The notes under the pieces were generated by a model, which was not told the DNA's origin, did not search any database, and saw nothing but the letters and a program-made list of their open reading frames with translations. Position numbers and translations under genes: made by a program. From JAPXRI01 sp033813635 (GTDB lineage: Bacteria > Bacillota > Clostridia > Oscillospirales > QAMX01), in assembly GCA_033813635.1 (NCBI GenBank), contig JAPXRI010000006.1:44276-108275 (forward strand): a DNA stretch of 64,000 bases, given 5' to 3'. Shown piece by piece: positions 17,690 to 26,912 of the stretch (positions are counted from its first letter, which is position 1; the number at the start of each line of letters is the position of its first letter).

Positions 17690-18709
17690 TTATTTTCCTT
17701 TATTTTCACTTCTTGATACGATATTGATGCTTGGAATCGGCGTCGTGAACGGGTTGAAATTCTCGTTGAGCATTTCAAGCAGCGCGTCGTGGTACGGTAT
17801 CCACATGCCGGAATCGTTTGCCGGTCCGCCGGGCATCGTGTAAAAACTGATATCGCTTGCCTTGACCGTGACGGCTTTTTTCGCGAACCAGACCATATCG
17901 TCCAGCGACATGTCCGTCGTGACATTGTCGAACATAGTCCCGGCGAGCTCCGCGGCCTTCGAGACAAACTTGGAGCTTAAAACCTGCTCCGCGGCCGCCT
18001 TGAGGAAATCGCTTCTGACCTCGATGCGCGTGATATCCGCGCCCGGGTATGAGCGGTATCTGCAGAGCTTGAGCGCCTGCTCGCCGTTCAGCGTCTGCAG
18101 CCCGGCCTTAATATTGATATGTAGATTCTGCGATTCGTCAGTATAGTACATGTTCTGCGGAACATCGAACTCCACGCCGCCGATATAATTGATGACCTTG
18201 ACAAAACCGTCCATGTCGATCTTGACATAACGGTCAACGCTGTAGCCTATAAGGTTTTTAATTTCGTATTTCAGCTGATCCAGCCCTCCGTACGCGTAGG
18301 CGAGGTTGATGTGCTTATATGCGCTGCTCCGCGTATTCGCGTTGCTGTAGCTGTCCCTCGGAATGTTCAGTACGTTGATCTTGCCTTCGTTTGTGTCGAA
18401 CAAAACCACCATGATGACGTCGGTGTGCATACCGCTCTTGTCGACGCCGAAGCAGAGGAATGTATACACCCCGTCGCGGCGCGTAAGCCCACCCGGCGGA
18501 TCCGTGACGCCTCCGCTTGCGGTATCAAGCGTTGCCGCGCTCCCGTCCGAGCCGATATCCGGCTTTTTTCCGTTCCCGCCGAACAGGTTAAAGTGATATG
18601 CGGCGGCCATAAAGCCTCCGACGATGATCAGCACCGTCAGCAGCCCTATAATCGCCTTGCCTTTGCTGCGTTTTCCGCCGTTTCTCTCATCTTCACTAAA
18701 ATTTCTCAT
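17690..18709 (-). CDS. LytR-CpsA-Psr (LCP) family cell-wall ligase
   Basis: 339 residues. After a basic cytoplasmic head (residues 1-18) there is one membrane helix (AIIGLLTVLIIVGGFMAAAY), then an extracellular linker and the LCP domain: CFGVDKSGMHTDVIMVVLFD, the IPRDSY motif with neighbouring YKHINLAYAYGG, and LCRYRSYPGADITR carrying the arginines that bind the polyprenyl pyrophosphate. LCP enzymes transfer glycopolymers such as teichoic acid or capsule from lipid carriers to peptidoglycan. It lies between nadD and rsfS, with GGGAG before its ATG. The glycopolymer substrate is unknown. Confidence 0.94.
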   Translation of the reverse strand: MRNFSEDERNGGKRSKGKAIIGLLTVLIIVGGFMAAAYHFNLFGGNGKKPDIGSDGSAATLDTASGGVTDPPGGLTRRDGVYTFLCFGVDKSGMHTDVIMVVLFDTNEGKINVLNIPRDSYSNANTRSSAYKHINLAYAYGGLDQLKYEIKNLIGYSVDRYVKIDMDGFVKVINYIGGVEFDVPQNMYYTDESQNLHINIKAGLQTLNGEQALKLCRYRSYPGADITRIEVRSDFLKAAAEQVLSSKFVSKAAELAGTMFDNVTTDMSLDDMVWFAKKAVTVKASDISFYTMPGGPANDSGMWIPYHDALLEMLNENFNPFTTPIPSINIVSRSENKGK

Positions 18710-18778
18710 ATAATAGACTCCCGCGCCGGTTTAAGCGCTCACAATTAAGACTTACCGCTTTTGCCGCGATAGTTACGG

Positions 18779-19435
18779 TCAATAATTATAACTCTTTTCC
18801 GACGGCTTTTCAATCTGTTTTTTTAAACAATAAAGCCTGTTTTCGGCGATATAGGCGTAAACGCCCTCCGGCAAAAGCTCCGGGCCGCCGGCGCGGTCCC
18901 TTATCCCGCTGGAGGAGACTTCTATCGGTTCGCACTCGATCACAGTCGCGCGCACGCCGTACTCTTTTTTAAGATATTCCGCTTGTTTGACAAGCGCTTC
19001 CGTGTCACCGGTGCTCCTCGGCACCGCGGCGAGGGAGACCCTTTTCAGGAATTCCTCCGCGCGGCGCCATTTTTGAACTGTAAGGAACATGTCCGTCCCG
19101 CAGATCAGCCAGAGCTCGGCGGCCGGGTACTCATCTTTCAGCTCCGAGACCGTGAGATAGGTGTAGCTCACGCTGCCCCGGGCGATCTCGCGCCCGTCCG
19201 CCTTAAGCCTTTTATCCGCCCTCGCCGCGATCTCCGTCATTTCAAGCCGCTGCTCCGGCGCGGCCGAGCGCCCCTCCGTATGCTTATGGGGAGGGATGTT
19301 TGTCGGAATCAGCAGCACCTTGTCAAGGCCGAGCGTATCCGCCGCGATGATCGCAGCTCTGATATGCCCCTTATGGGGCGGGTCGAACGTCCCCCCGAGA
19401 ACGCCCAGTTTTTTTATTTTCAGTCTATTTTCCAT
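18779..19435 (-). CDS. nadD: Nicotinate-nucleotide adenylyltransferase
   Basis: 218 residues. The nucleotidyltransferase motif GGTFDPPHKGHIRAA is at residues 15-29 and the second ATP motif SSSGIRDRA (ISSTxIR type) near residue 175. NadD adenylates nicotinic acid mononucleotide to deamido-NAD in NAD synthesis. In most Firmicutes nadD is followed by the HD-domain gene yqeK and rsfS; here yqeK is missing and an LCP gene lies in its place. Confidence 0.96.
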   Translation of the reverse strand: MENRLKIKKLGVLGGTFDPPHKGHIRAAIIAADTLGLDKVLLIPTNIPPHKHTEGRSAAPEQRLEMTEIAARADKRLKADGREIARGSVSYTYLTVSELKDEYPAAELWLICGTDMFLTVQKWRRAEEFLKRVSLAAVPRSTGDTEALVKQAEYLKKEYGVRATVIECEPIEVSSSGIRDRAGGPELLPEGVYAYIAENRLYCLKKQIEKPSEKSYNY

Positions 19436-19456
19436 TTTGCCCGCATCAGCTTTCTT

Positions 19457-19744
19457 TTATATCTCGTATGCGGAATCTTTTTCTTTTTTTCTAAAGATTA
19501 CGAACATACTGCCGATGACCTGCACGGGCTCGGCGTGCACCGCCGCGCACAGCGCGTCGCAGGCTTCCCGCGCCGTATACCCGCTGTTGGGGAGCGCGTG
19601 CAGCTTAATCAGTTCGCGCACGCGGATCGCCGTTTCGACCTGCGAGATCAGCGCGGGGGAAATGCCGTCCTTTCCCACCTGGGTGACCGGCGCGAAACCG
19701 TTCGCTTTCGAGCGCAGAAACGCCCTCTGTTTGCTGGTAAGCAT
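19457..19744 (-). CDS. yhbY: YhbY family RNA-binding (CRM domain) protein
   Basis: 95 residues from the ATG at 19744, chosen because AAGGATGG lies 8 bases upstream; an ATG four codons earlier directly abuts that site. The CRM fold signature LTSKQRAFLRSKAN, the QVGKDGISPALISQVE segment, and the RELIKLHALPNS helix are all present, and it ends with IGSMFVIFRKKEK. CRM-domain proteins bind pre-ribosomal RNA and assist 50S assembly. It is followed by nadD within the same operon. Confidence 0.94.
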   Translation of the reverse strand: MLTSKQRAFLRSKANGFAPVTQVGKDGISPALISQVETAIRVRELIKLHALPNSGYTAREACDALCAAVHAEPVQVIGSMFVIFRKKEKDSAYEI

Positions 19745-19767
19745 AGTAACGACCATCCTTATTCAGA

Positions 19768-20409
19768 TTAAGTGTTCTTTGTTGCCTGCTCTTCCAGATA
19801 GGACGCGAGCCTTTCCCGGAAAACCGCGAGCGCCCTCGCGCGGTGCGAAATCTTGTCCTTCTCTTCGGGCGGCAGCAGCCCGAACGAAACGCCGGTCTCC
19901 CCCGAAAACACCGGATCGTAACCGAAGCCGTTTTCGCCCTCAGGCGCGAACAGAATCATTCCCTCGCAGGAGCCTGACGCTTCGATGTGGTCCCCGTTCG
20001 GGAACGCCGCGCAGATTACGCATTTGAAACGCGCGGTCCGCATGCCCTCCGGCACATCTCTCATTTTTTCAAGCAGCAGCGCGGTCCTCGCGCCGTCGTC
20101 CAGGTCTTCTCCGCCGAAGCGGGCGGAGCATACGCCCGGCTCGCCGCCAAGCGCGTCTACGCAGAGGCCGGAATCGTCGGCAATCGCGGGCATCCCCGCC
20201 GCCTCGCACGCCGCGTAGGCCTTGATGCGCGCGTTCTCGCTGAAGCTTTTGCCGGTCTCCTCGGGGGAGGATGTGACCCCGGCGTCGGCGAGGGTAATCA
20301 CCGATATTCCGAAATCTGCCAACAGCCGCTTCATCTCGGCGAGCTTTTTTCCATTATTCGTAGCGACGACAAAAATATTTGTCGGCCGCACAAAAGCGTT
20401 GTTTTCCAA
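19768..20409 (-). CDS. rdgB: Non-canonical purine NTP pyrophosphatase (RdgB/HAM1)
   Basis: 213 residues, apparently from a TTG start at 20409 (GGGGTG 6 bases upstream). The family motifs VATNNGKKLAEMK, ADDSGLCVDALGGEPGVCSARF and FGYDPVF are intact. RdgB hydrolyses dITP, XTP and related nucleotides to monophosphates and keeps them out of DNA and RNA. It lies 13 bases after rph, a pairing typical of Firmicutes. Confidence 0.96.
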   Translation of the reverse strand: MENNAFVRPTNIFVVATNNGKKLAEMKRLLADFGISVITLADAGVTSSPEETGKSFSENARIKAYAACEAAGMPAIADDSGLCVDALGGEPGVCSARFGGEDLDDGARTALLLEKMRDVPEGMRTARFKCVICAAFPNGDHIEASGSCEGMILFAPEGENGFGYDPVFSGETGVSFGLLPPEEKDKISHRARALAVFRERLASYLEEQATKNT

Positions 20410-20422
20410 AACAGCACCCCGC

Positions 20423-21136
20423 TCAAAGAATCATATACGCCCGGCGCAAGTCGCAGAGCTCCTTGATGCCCTTTGCGCCGAGGTCCAGCAGCTTCTCGAG
20501 CTCTTCGCGAGTAAACGGGCTCTTCTCCCCCGTCCCCTGCAGCTCGATAATCCTGCCGGAAGCGGTCATAACCATGTTGAAGTCCGCCTGCGCAGCGCTG
20601 TCCTCCGGGTAATCCAGGTCAAGCAGAAGCTCGCTGTCCACGATGCCGGCCGATACCGCCGCGACCTCCTCGCGCACCGGATTTTCCGCGATTGCGCCGG
20701 CAACCTTCATCTTTTCACAGGCCAGCCACAGCGCGAGAAAGCCGCCGGTGATCGACGCGGTGCGCGTGCCGCCGTCCGCCTGGAGCACGTCGCAGTCGAT
20801 CGTGACCGTCTTCCCGGTCAGCAGATTAAGGTCCGTTACGCTCCGGAGCGCTCTGCCCACAAGGCGCTGGATCTCGGCCGAGCGCGGCGCCAGCTTCAGA
20901 TTTGAAATGTCGCGCCGGGTCCTCTGCGCCGTCGCCGCCGGGAGCATCGCGTATTCCGCGGTCACCCAGCCGCTCTCCGTGCCCAGCAGGTGCAGCGGGA
21001 CTCTCTCCTCCACCGTCGCGCTGCAGAGAACGCGAGTCTTTCCCGTCTCTATCAAAACGCTTCCCGCCGGGAACTCGGACCAGCCGACGGTAAATTTAAC
21101 CGGCCTGAGCGCGTCGTTTTGTCTTCCTTCTCTCAT
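20423..21136 (-). CDS. rph: Ribonuclease PH
   Basis: 237 residues. It shows GWSEFPAGSVLIETGKTRVLCSATVEERVP, the TRRDISNLKLAPRSAEIQRLVGRALR region and CDVLQADGGTRTASITGGFLAL, as in phosphate-dependent 3' exonucleases that trim tRNA 3' ends. The motifs are quoted in parts of a continuous domain. GAAGGA precedes the ATG by 7 bases. Third gene of the smc operon. Confidence 0.97.
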   Translation of the reverse strand: MREGRQNDALRPVKFTVGWSEFPAGSVLIETGKTRVLCSATVEERVPLHLLGTESGWVTAEYAMLPAATAQRTRRDISNLKLAPRSAEIQRLVGRALRSVTDLNLLTGKTVTIDCDVLQADGGTRTASITGGFLALWLACEKMKVAGAIAENPVREEVAAVSAGIVDSELLLDLDYPEDSAAQADFNMVMTASGRIIELQGTGEKSPFTREELEKLLDLGAKGIKELCDLRRAYMIL

Positions 21137-21176
21137 ATTTATTCCTTCTCAATCATGTATTTATAGGCGGATGGGC

Positions 21177-22082
21177 TCACAGTATCGCGTCTACAAACGC
21201 GTCCGCGTCGAACGGCATAAGGTCGTCCATCTGCTCGCCTACGCCGACGAACCGCACGGGCAGCTTCTGAACGTCAGATATCGCGATTACGATGCCGCCC
21301 TTTGCCGTGCCGTCAAGCTTCGTCAGCACGACGCCGGTGACACCGGCGGCCTGCTTGAACTCGGCGGCCTGGACGAGGGCGTTCTGCCCGGTCGTCGCGT
21401 CGATTACCAGCAGCACCTCTTTTGCGCAGTTGGGCAGCTCGCGGTCGATGATCCTGTTGATCTTCGAGAGCTCGTTCATTAGGTTTGCCTTGTTGTGGAG
21501 CCTTCCGGCGGTGTCGCAGATGATCACGTCCGCGTTCCGGGCCACCCCGGCCCTTATCGCGTCGTAGACGACGGCGGCCGGGTCGGCGCCCTCGTCCCTC
21601 CGGACAATGTCCGCGCCGGCTCTCTTCGCCCAGATCTCAAGCTGGTCCGCGGCGGCGGCCCTGAAGGTGTCCGCTGCGGCAAGGAGCACGCTTTTTCCGT
21701 CGTTTTTTAAAAGCCCCGCGAGCTTTCCGATAGTTGTGGTTTTGCCGACGCCGTTGACGCCGATCACCAGTATGACCGACGGCTTGGTCGACAGATTCAG
21801 CGGCGCTCCGCTCCCTGCGGTTTTCTCCTTCAGTATATTTTTAAGCGCGGCCTTGACCTCCGCGCCTTCGGAGAGCTTTTGCTCTTTAATTACCGCTCTG
21901 AGCCTTTCCATTACGCTCCCGGTGCACTCCACGCCCAAGTCGGCGAGAATCAGCGCCTCCTCGAGCTCATTCAGCAGCGCCTCGTCCACGCGCCTTGACC
22001 CGCTGAAAACCGGGGCGAGCATCGCGCCTAGGCTGTCCCTCGTCTTTTTAAGCCCAGATTTTATTTTTTCAAAAAAGCCCAT
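21177..22082 (-). CDS. ftsY: Signal recognition particle receptor FtsY
   Basis: 301 residues: an N domain (about 1-85) and GTPase G domain with the P-loop GVNGVGKTTTIGKLA, DTAGRLHNKANLMNEL, the TKLDGTAKGG motif and GVGEQMDDLMPFD near the end. The acidic A domain seen in E. coli is absent, as is normal in Firmicutes. FtsY docks SRP-ribosome complexes at the membrane. AGAGGTG lies 5 bases before its ATG, 15 bases after smc; smc-ftsY is a conserved pair. Confidence 0.98.
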   Translation of the reverse strand: MGFFEKIKSGLKKTRDSLGAMLAPVFSGSRRVDEALLNELEEALILADLGVECTGSVMERLRAVIKEQKLSEGAEVKAALKNILKEKTAGSGAPLNLSTKPSVILVIGVNGVGKTTTIGKLAGLLKNDGKSVLLAAADTFRAAAADQLEIWAKRAGADIVRRDEGADPAAVVYDAIRAGVARNADVIICDTAGRLHNKANLMNELSKINRIIDRELPNCAKEVLLVIDATTGQNALVQAAEFKQAAGVTGVVLTKLDGTAKGGIVIAISDVQKLPVRFVGVGEQMDDLMPFDADAFVDAIL

Positions 22083-22097
22083 ACCGCACCTCTATTG

Positions 22098-25000
22098 TTA
22101 TATCATTTTCTTCTCCGAGCCGTTTTTCAGAATCCGGCGGTCGATTTCGTCCAAATCCACCGTAATCAGCCTTGAAATTCCCTTTTCCTGCATCGTCACG
22201 CCGTAGAGCTTGTCGGCAGCCTCCATCGTCCCCCGGCGGTGGGTCATCAGAATGAACTGGGTGTTCTCCGTCAGCTTCTTGACATAGGCCGAGAAGCGCG
22301 CGACGTTGACCTCGTCCAGCGCGGCGTCAATTTCGTCCAGCACGCAGAACGGCGACGGGTGTACTTTCAAAATCGCGAAATACAGCGCGATGGCGACGAG
22401 CGCCTTTTCGCCTCCGGACAAAAGGCTTAAATATTTTACGCTTTTCCCCGGAGGCGAGACCTTGATCTCGATTCCGCAGTTCAAAACGTCGGTCGGGTCC
22501 TCCAGAATAAGCTCCGCGCTGCCTCCCCCGAACATCTCCCTGAAGGTCACTCCGAAATTGCTGTTGATCTGGGTGAAAACGTCCGTAAACAGGTTTTTCA
22601 TCTCGTCCGTAATCCCATCGATCAGCTTTTCCAGCTCGGCCGAGGATTTTTCGATATCGCTTTTCTGTGACGAGAGGTATTCGTAGCGCTCGGTGACCTT
22701 TTTAAGCTCCTCCACCGAGCCCAAGTCTACGTCGCCGAGGGATTTTTTTCTGCTTTTCAGCTCAGCGACGCGCTTTTGCGCCGCGGAGACATTGTCGACG
22801 GGTCTCGCGCGCTCGGCGGCTTCGCCGGGCGTCAGCTCATAGCTTTCCCACATTTTGTCGCCGATATTTTTTATCTCGTCCTCGCAGGCGGTTTTTTTGC
22901 CGGTCAGGCGGTTCAGCTCCCGCTCGGTGTTGAGAATGCTGTCGTTCGCCCTGCGGATATCCGCGTCCAACCCGCTTCTTTTCGATTCGAGCTCAAACCG
23001 CTCCGAGACGATCCCGTTGATCGCCTCTTCCTTGAGGGTCACCGCGGTTTTGAACACTCGGATTTTTTCATCAAGCTCGTAAAGCCTGAGCTTTTCGAGC
23101 CTGATTTTCTCGTTGATGTCCGAAAGCTCCTTCTCCCGCGCCGCCCTGTCCTCCGTTGCGTTTGAGATCAGCTCGTTTACTTCCTCTATCGATTTTTCCA
23201 CGGCCTTTTTCGAGGCCTCCGCCGCCGCGAGCTCGACGCGCTTCGCTGTAATTTTCGCGGCGAGCTCGGCGTTTTTCGCGGCCTCGCTCTCCCTGCCCTT
23301 GGAAAGGGTTTCCGCCTCCGCCCTCCGGACTTCTATCTCGCCGTTGATTGACGCGACCTTCGCCTCAAGCTTTCCGCACTCGGCTTCCATCTCGGCAATC
23401 CTCTGCAGGGCGCGGCCTTTTTCCTCCTCCACCGCCGCCTTTCTCGAAAACAGGCTGTCGTAGAGCAGCTGCTGCTGCGCCTGGGTGGATTTCAGCGCCA
23501 GCAGCGCGTCCTCCGCCTCGCGCTTCTCGCCGGAGGCCTGCTCTAAGCTGTATCTCGCTCCGGTCAGCATCCTCTGGGCTTCAGCGGTCCTCGCCTCGGC
23601 GGATTTTTTCTTCTCGGCGAGGTCTTTAAGCTTTTCCGTCAGCCGCTCAATCTCGTTTGCCCGAGACAGAATGCCGATGCTTCTCGCCGTGCTGCCGCCC
23701 GTAATCGCGCCGCCCGCGTTGATCACCTGCCCGTCGAGGGTGACGATCCGGAAACGCTGCGAAAATCTGCGCGCGATTTTGATTGCGTTTTCCAGCCTGT
23801 CGGCGATCACGGTGCGCCCTAGGAGCTGGCAGAACACGCCCTCAAGCTTCTTATCGAACCCGCAGAGGTCGACGGCGATACCGATGTACCCCTCCTGGCT
23901 GTCGAGGCCGCTCTCATTCAGCCTTGCGCCTTTGACGGACGAGACGGGCAGAAACGTCGCCCTGCCGCCGTCTCTTTCCTTTAAAATATCGATCGCTTCG
24001 CGGGCGTTCTCCTCTGTCTCCGTTACGATGTTCTGCAGCGCGCCGCCAAGTGCCGTCTCCACGGCGATCGCGTAGGCGTCCGGAACCTTCAAAAGGGTTC
24101 CGACCGTTCCGATAATACCCGAAAGCCCGCCCCTGTCCGCAATCTGCATCACGGTCTTGACGGATTTCGAGTACCCCTCGTACTCCCGCTCAAGGTCTTT
24201 GAGCATATTCAGCCGCGAGGACGCGGCGTTCATCTCGGCCATCACGGCCGTTTTATCGTCATTTTCCTTGTTAAAGCGCGCCTCGCGGTTTTTGACCATC
24301 AGCGCGTAGCCGCTGATCACGTTTTCGGCATCGGAGAGCTTGGATTGCTGCGCGGCGATGTCGGACGCAAGCTTTTCGCCCAGCGCTTTCTCCCTGGAAA
24401 GCTCCTCCTCAGACGCCTCGGCGTTTTTTTCAAGCTCGTCGCAGCGCGCCCGCAGCTCTTCTATCTTTGTCCTGGCAGAGGCCAGCTCAGTCTGCGCGTC
24501 CGAGGCGTTCATCGAGAGCACGGTCTCCATCGCCCGCAGGCCGGAGAGCTTTGTGTCAAGATCGTCGATGGCGTTCGCCGACTTTCCGGCGTTCTCAATC
24601 AGCGCGTCAAGCTCCGCGTTCAGTTTTTCTATGCTCTGCTCCGCGGCTGCGCGCTCGGCCTCCCGCTCCACAAGGCGGGCCCGGAGCGATTCGTCCCTGT
24701 TGTCGCGCTCGGCGAGCTCCCGGGTGATACGCTCGGCGCGTTCCGTGTCGTTTGCGATCTCCGTTTTCAACACGGCGGAGGCGCTCTCCTCCTTTGAGAG
24801 CGCGCTCTCGGTCTCCCGGAGATCGCTTCTAGCCTTTTCGGCGTCGGCGTCAAGCCGGGTGAGCTGCGCGGCGGTATCCTCTGACTCCGCGTACAGCTTT
24901 TCAAGCTTTGTCTTCGACTCCGAGAGCAGAAGCTCCGTGATCTTGATCCCGCCCGAAAGCTTATTGATCTCGGTTTTCAGCGAGGATATCCGGGCGACCC

Positions 25001-25688
25001 AGAGATCTATCTCAAGCTCACGCAGCTCGTCGTGGATTTTTAAAAAAAGCGCGGCCTTTTCGGCCTTCTTCTTTAGCGGCTCGATCTGGAGCGCGAGCTC
25101 GTTTGTGATGTCGGTCAGCCTGACGAGATTCTCCGAGGCGCTTTCGAGCTTCCGCTCGGCCTCTTCCTTCCTCGCCCGGTATTTCGATATTCCGGCGGCT
25201 TCTTCAAATATCTCGCGTCTGTCCTCGCTTTTCTGGGACAGTATCTCGTCGATTCTGCCCTGTCCGATAATCGAGTAGCCGTCTCTGCCGAGACCGGTGT
25301 CCATGAAAAGCTCGTACACGTCGCGAAGGCGCACCGGCTTTTTGTTTATCATATATTCGCTCTCGCCCGAGCGGTAGTATCTGCGCGAGACCGTAATCTC
25401 GTCGCAGTCCATGCCGATCGTGCGCTTTTGATTGTCTATAGTCAAAATCACCTCGGCGAAACCGAGCGGGTTCCTCTTCTCGGTCCCGTCGAAAATAACG
25501 TCCTCCATTCGGTTGCCTCGGAGGAGGCGGGAGGACTGTTCGCCGAGCACCCAGCGTATCGCGTCGGAAATATTGGATTTTCCGCTGCCGTTCGGTCCGA
25601 CAATACCCGTCATGCCGCTTCCGAATTCGATTTTTATTTTATCCGGGAACGATTTGAAACCGAACAGCTCAAGCGACTTTAAAAACAC
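22098..25688 (-). CDS. smc: Chromosome partition protein SMC
   Basis: 1196 residues from a GTG start at 25688 preceded by GGAGGAAAC; the frame extends 15 codons further but the conserved start FLKSLELFGFKSF follows the GTG. Walker A is GPNGSGKS (about residues 32-39); the hinge domain lies near residues 510-640 (GLSGIIGTVGTLLKVPDAY and GRVIADRL-like parts); two long Glu/Lys/Ala-rich coiled coils flank it; the ABC signature LLSGGEKALVAIA and Walker B CVLDEIDAALDE are near the end. It condenses and separates chromosomes with ScpA/ScpB. First gene of the nine-gene run. Confidence 0.98.
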   Translation of the reverse strand: MFLKSLELFGFKSFPDKIKIEFGSGMTGIVGPNGSGKSNISDAIRWVLGEQSSRLLRGNRMEDVIFDGTEKRNPLGFAEVILTIDNQKRTIGMDCDEITVSRRYYRSGESEYMINKKPVRLRDVYELFMDTGLGRDGYSIIGQGRIDEILSQKSEDRREIFEEAAGISKYRARKEEAERKLESASENLVRLTDITNELALQIEPLKKKAEKAALFLKIHDELRELEIDLWVARISSLKTEINKLSGGIKITELLLSESKTKLEKLYAESEDTAAQLTRLDADAEKARSDLRETESALSKEESASAVLKTEIANDTERAERITRELAERDNRDESLRARLVEREAERAAAEQSIEKLNAELDALIENAGKSANAIDDLDTKLSGLRAMETVLSMNASDAQTELASARTKIEELRARCDELEKNAEASEEELSREKALGEKLASDIAAQQSKLSDAENVISGYALMVKNREARFNKENDDKTAVMAEMNAASSRLNMLKDLEREYEGYSKSVKTVMQIADRGGLSGIIGTVGTLLKVPDAYAIAVETALGGALQNIVTETEENAREAIDILKERDGGRATFLPVSSVKGARLNESGLDSQEGYIGIAVDLCGFDKKLEGVFCQLLGRTVIADRLENAIKIARRFSQRFRIVTLDGQVINAGGAITGGSTARSIGILSRANEIERLTEKLKDLAEKKKSAEARTAEAQRMLTGARYSLEQASGEKREAEDALLALKSTQAQQQLLYDSLFSRKAAVEEEKGRALQRIAEMEAECGKLEAKVASINGEIEVRRAEAETLSKGRESEAAKNAELAAKITAKRVELAAAEASKKAVEKSIEEVNELISNATEDRAAREKELSDINEKIRLEKLRLYELDEKIRVFKTAVTLKEEAINGIVSERFELESKRSGLDADIRRANDSILNTERELNRLTGKKTACEDEIKNIGDKMWESYELTPGEAAERARPVDNVSAAQKRVAELKSRKKSLGDVDLGSVEELKKVTERYEYLSSQKSDIEKSSAELEKLIDGITDEMKNLFTDVFTQINSNFGVTFREMFGGGSAELILEDPTDVLNCGIEIKVSPPGKSVKYLSLLSGGEKALVAIALYFAILKVHPSPFCVLDEIDAALDEVNVARFSAYVKKLTENTQFILMTHRRGTMEAADKLYGVTMQEKGISRLITVDLDEIDRRILKNGSEKKMI

Positions 25689-25752
25689 TGCGTTTCCTCC
25701 AAAGGCGTTTTTTCGACACATGCACAGAAGCACATGCGCATTCTATTTGTAT

Positions 25753-25781
25753 ATATTACCATTTTAAGCCAGGAAAAGCAA
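25753..25781 (-). promoter_or_regulatory. Predicted promoter of the smc-leuS operon
   Basis: On the minus strand TTGCTT (25776-25781), 17 bases, TAATAT (25753-25758), about 65 bases before the smc GTG. The -10 is imperfect. Confidence 0.5.
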
Positions 25782-25829
25782 TATCTATCGGCATACCCGG
25801 GCGGAAACAGCCGTGTTTTCGCTAATAGC

Positions 25830-25866
25830 GAAAAAGAAGACGTCCGACATGATCGGACGCCTTCGC
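25830..25866 (-). terminator. Terminator after the sugar isomerase gene
   Basis: On the minus strand GAAGGCGTCCGA pairs with TCGGACGTCTTC, followed by TTTTTCGC, 26 bases past the stop. Confidence 0.8.
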
Positions 25867-25891
25867 TTGCTTCTTTGCACCTGACGGAGCT

Positions 25892-26860
25892 TTAAGCCCA
25901 CCACATTTCCTTTGGCTTGCCGGCCTTGATAATAACGCCTTTAAGGAGCGCGACGGCCTTTTCGAGGCCCTCCTCCGGCGCCATCAGGCTGTCCTCGTGC
26001 TCGATAGAAATCGAGCCCTCGTAGCCCGCGAGCACAAGCTCGCTCATCATCCCGCGCCAGACCGGCTCCGGCATGCCGTAGCCGACCGAGCGGAACACCC
26101 ATGAGCGGTTCGCCTCGTCGCCGTAATGCTTCGTGTCGAGGACGCCGTTTCTCGCCTTATTGTACTCGTCGATCTTAGTATCCTTCGCGTGGAAGTGGTA
26201 AATGCAGCCCCTGAGCTCCCTGATCGCCGCCACCGGGTCCATACCCTGCCAGACCAGATGGGACGGGTCGAAATTCGCGCCTATGTCCGGACCTACAGCC
26301 TTGCGCAGCTTAAGCAGCGTCTCCGGGTTGTAGACGCAAAAGCCCGGGTGCATCTCGAAGGCGATCTTCGTAACCCCGTGCGCACGGGTAAACTTGACCA
26401 TATCCTGCCAGAAGGGAATCAGCACCTCGTCCCACTGGTATTTCAGCACGGCGAGGAAATCGTCAGGCCAGGGGCAGGTGACCCAGTTCGGATACTTCGC
26501 TCCCGGATGGTCGCCCGGGCAGCCGGAGAACGTGACCACAGTGTCGATGCCCAGCTTTTCCGCCAGCAGCACCGCGTTTTTGAAGTCCGAGATAAAACCG
26601 TCGGCAATTTTCTTGTCCGGGTGAACCATGTTGCCGTGGCAGGAGAGCACGGAAATCGAGAGCCCTGACTCGTCAATCGTCTTTTTAAACGTGTCAAATG
26701 CCGCTTTGTCGTTTAAGAGTACCGCCGGGTCGCAGTGAGCCTTTCCGGGATACCCGCCGCAGCCGAGCTCAATTGTCTCGACGCCGAGGGACTTCAGGTA
26801 GCTGAGCGCTTCCTTCAAAGGTTTATTGCCGAGGAGTACGGTCAATACGCCAAGTTTCAT
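25892..26860 (-). CDS. Sugar phosphate isomerase/epimerase (xylose isomerase-like TIM barrel)
   Basis: 322 residues of the AP-endonuclease-2/xylose-isomerase-like fold. Likely metal ligands appear in ELGCGGYPGKAHCD, the FEMHPGFCVYNPETLL segment (Glu), NFDPSHLVWQ (Asp, His), HFHAKDTKI, and SIEHEDSLM (Glu). Such proteins isomerise or epimerise sugars or inositol derivatives and often work with Gfo/Idh/MocA dehydrogenases, one of which is at 8.6 kb. GGAGG precedes the ATG. Directly upstream on the same strand is a remnant gene (26913-27121). The precise substrate is not inferable. Confidence 0.85.
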   Translation of the reverse strand: MKLGVLTVLLGNKPLKEALSYLKSLGVETIELGCGGYPGKAHCDPAVLLNDKAAFDTFKKTIDESGLSISVLSCHGNMVHPDKKIADGFISDFKNAVLLAEKLGIDTVVTFSGCPGDHPGAKYPNWVTCPWPDDFLAVLKYQWDEVLIPFWQDMVKFTRAHGVTKIAFEMHPGFCVYNPETLLKLRKAVGPDIGANFDPSHLVWQGMDPVAAIRELRGCIYHFHAKDTKIDEYNKARNGVLDTKHYGDEANRSWVFRSVGYGMPEPVWRGMMSELVLAGYEGSISIEHEDSLMAPEEGLEKAVALLKGVIIKAGKPKEMWWA

Positions 26861-26912
26861 TTTAATTTACCTCCACATTATTGATTATCAATATTTAAAC
26901 TTGTTTATCTGA

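Noticed and set aside
24340..25278. Ser-rich 312-residue frame opposite smc
   Set aside because: It is the antisense of a Glu/Lys/Ala-rich coiled coil; serine richness results from reverse-complement codons.
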